From contig NZ_CP110848.1 of the NCBI RefSeq assembly GCF_026240635.1, positions 870,501-934,500 of the forward strand: DNA of 64,000 nt, written 5' to 3'. Positions 62,914-64,000 of the stretch are shown one piece after another. The position numbers and the translations under genes were made by a program. The first letter of the stretch is position 1. The number at the start of each line of letters is the position of its first letter. This stretch comes from Trichothermofontia sichuanensis B231. GTDB taxonomy: Bacteria; Cyanobacteriota; Cyanobacteriia; B231. The notes under the pieces are model-generated. The model had not been told where the DNA came from, did no database searches, and worked only from the letters and a program-made list of their open reading frames with translations.

Positions 62914-63711
62914 ATGAACCTCAGCTTCTACGACAGCCTGCAACAGTTTGCTGTCAGCCAAACCCACCTCCCCCTCAACCGCCGTGAGACGCGAGTACGC
63001 CTGAAGTTGCATCAGGTGATCTGTGCCCTCAGCGGCCAAGACGCCTTGGCGAATTTACAAGCGCTGGGCGAGCAACCCGATGAGCAAGCCTTCTGGCAAA
63101 CCTGGACAGCCGCCTTTGACGATCGCTTCCTGGATGCCAACGGCTGTCCCAAAGCCGATATTTCTGAAATGCTGGAAGCCGCGATCGCCCTCTGGGAATT
63201 TCTGCCCACCGATCCCGATGCAGCCCTGGCCGAACTGCTCCGGTATCAACCGATGGGCTATGCTGCTGGCCCCACCAACCTGGAAGACTTGGACGAGGAT
63301 TTCGATAGCGAGGACGATGAACCTACCCCCGGCCTACTGGTCTTTGATCAGACCGTGTTAACTAATGCCTTAGCGGAAGCAGCCCTGAGTGAATCTACCC
63401 AACAAGCCATTATCCGGATGCTCTACATTGCCAGTGAGGAAGCGCCGGGTGATGAAGAACCGATCTTTATCATCCACTATGAACTTTTGTGGTGCATCTT
63501 AAGTGGCGTGCTGAGCGATCCCAACCTTGCTCCCCAGTGTTTCCAGGTGTTTATTGACCACATTTCGCCTGATGGTCACCTCAAGGCCCAAATTGAGGCC
63601 ACCTGTACCCTACCGCAACTGTGTCAGGCCGTGACCAGCCCAACCCTAACCGAACGGGATGCCTCGGTGATCGATCGCCTGGAAACTCTCCTCCGCTATA
63701 CCCGCACCTGA
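62914..63711 (+). CDS. Conserved protein, unknown
   Basis: A 265-residue soluble protein, helical and acidic, with a strongly acidic patch LEDLDEDFDSEDDEP near 125-140. No domain is recognised. The next gene, starting at 63892, is nifX-like, so a nitrogen-fixation link is conceivable, but nothing in the sequence proves it. The 180-bp gap between them contains a 16-bp tandem duplication (63726-63757). Confidence 0.55.
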   Translation: MNLSFYDSLQQFAVSQTHLPLNRRETRVRLKLHQVICALSGQDALANLQALGEQPDEQAFWQTWTAAFDDRFLDANGCPKADISEMLEAAIALWEFLPTDPDAALAELLRYQPMGYAAGPTNLEDLDEDFDSEDDEPTPGLLVFDQTVLTNALAEAALSESTQQAIIRMLYIASEEAPGDEEPIFIIHYELLWCILSGVLSDPNLAPQCFQVFIDHISPDGHLKAQIEATCTLPQLCQAVTSPTLTERDASVIDRLETLLRYTRT

Positions 63712-63891
63712 AGCCAACCGCCCCCCACATCCCAGCTTGATCACATCCCAGCTTGATCAGAAGTGTACGTTTCGATGCAGTCTTAACCAGCGATCGTCAG
63801 CTATAAGGTTAGCTATCTACCCGCAGCGGGACGATTTGTCTGTGTCTTCGTCTGGCGATCGTCTATCCTAGCCGAGTGAAGGGGTTAAGCG

Positions 63892-64000
63892 GTGAAAGTT
63901 GCCTTTGCCACGCAAGATCTGGTGCATATCAATGCCCACTTTGGTTGGGCCAGTCGGCTTGTCATCTATGAGGTATCGGCACGGGGCTATCGCTGGTTAG
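63892..64000 (+). CDS. NifX/NifB-C-like dinitrogenase cofactor-binding protein, partial
   Basis: The first 36 residues, MKVAFATQDLVHINAHFGWA and then SRLVIYEVSARGYRW, match the N-terminus of the NifX/NafY-type fold (FeMo-cofactor-binding). The gene runs off the window. GTG start with AAGGGG upstream. If confirmed as nifX it marks a nitrogen-fixation cluster to the right; related proteins outside nif clusters also exist. Confidence 0.6.
   Translation, partial: MKVAFATQDLVHINAHFGWASRLVIYEVSARGYRWL

Noticed and set aside
1-64000. CRISPR array or cas genes
   Set aside because: No regularly spaced repeats with unique spacers; all repeats found are dispersed or two-copy tandem units.

Overview
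The window is chromosomal DNA of a cyanobacterium. Both OmpR-type regulators RpaA and RpaB are present, as are a DXCF-type cyanobacteriochrome kinase, a CpcS/CpeS-like phycobilin lyase, Ycf36/CGLD27, DUF2854, an HpsJ-like protein, a PrxII peroxiredoxin and very frequent GCGATCGC (HIP1) octamers. A partial nifX-like gene at the right edge hints at diazotrophy. The many dispersed intergenic repeats and the HpsJ-like gene fit a filamentous, Leptolyngbya-like lineage, but the genus cannot be fixed from the sequence alone.

Layout. 1-9.4 kb: rpsU, a GTPase/SRPBCC pair, an ArsR regulator, rpaA, a cupredoxin/hydrolase operon and the amidase AmiC. 9.6-13.5 kb: a HEPN-RNase III-dsRBD fusion and a Slt-type lytic transglycosylase. 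13.9-29.4 kb: a mostly housekeeping stretch (histidine kinase, peroxiredoxin, lyase, binding lipoprotein, amidohydrolase, glcF, trpF, ureF, rsfS-ycf36-DUF2854). 29.8-34.4 kb: a two-gene signalling module, a CBS-CBS-PAS-PAS-GAF(DXCF)-kinase followed by a REC/degenerate-GGDEF/EAL response regulator, which suggests blue/green-type light input to c-di-GMP breakdown. 34.4-40 kb: aroE, deoC, hpsJ-like, DUF502, nusB and an acetyltransferase.

40.1-53.1 kb is an AT-rich surface-glycan cluster on the minus strand: Wzt-type ABC ATPase, six glycosyltransferases, a DegT aminotransferase, methyltransferases and a cupin. It is bracketed and interrupted by broken IS982, IS4 and IS630 fragments and contains one methyltransferase pseudogene. 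No Wzm permease is seen. 53.2-64 kb returns to the ordinary background: def, a U32 peptidase, radA, rpaB with an overlapping tyrosine recombinase gene, moaD, a decayed adenine deaminase gene and the start of a nifX-like gene.

Three signals cut across the annotation. First, four copies of a 112-bp element with GGYTCTTCTG ends and perfect 8-bp target duplications; two of them have rewritten the C-termini and stop codons of the genes they hit. Second, about fifteen two-copy tandem duplications of 9-27 bp, several of which shift frames, duplicate a start codon or remodel a gene junction. Third, nested GC-rich hairpin repeats (ends TATAGTCA or TACAGCCTTTACC) that fill most larger intergenic gaps and abut, in frame, the 5' ends of two genes.
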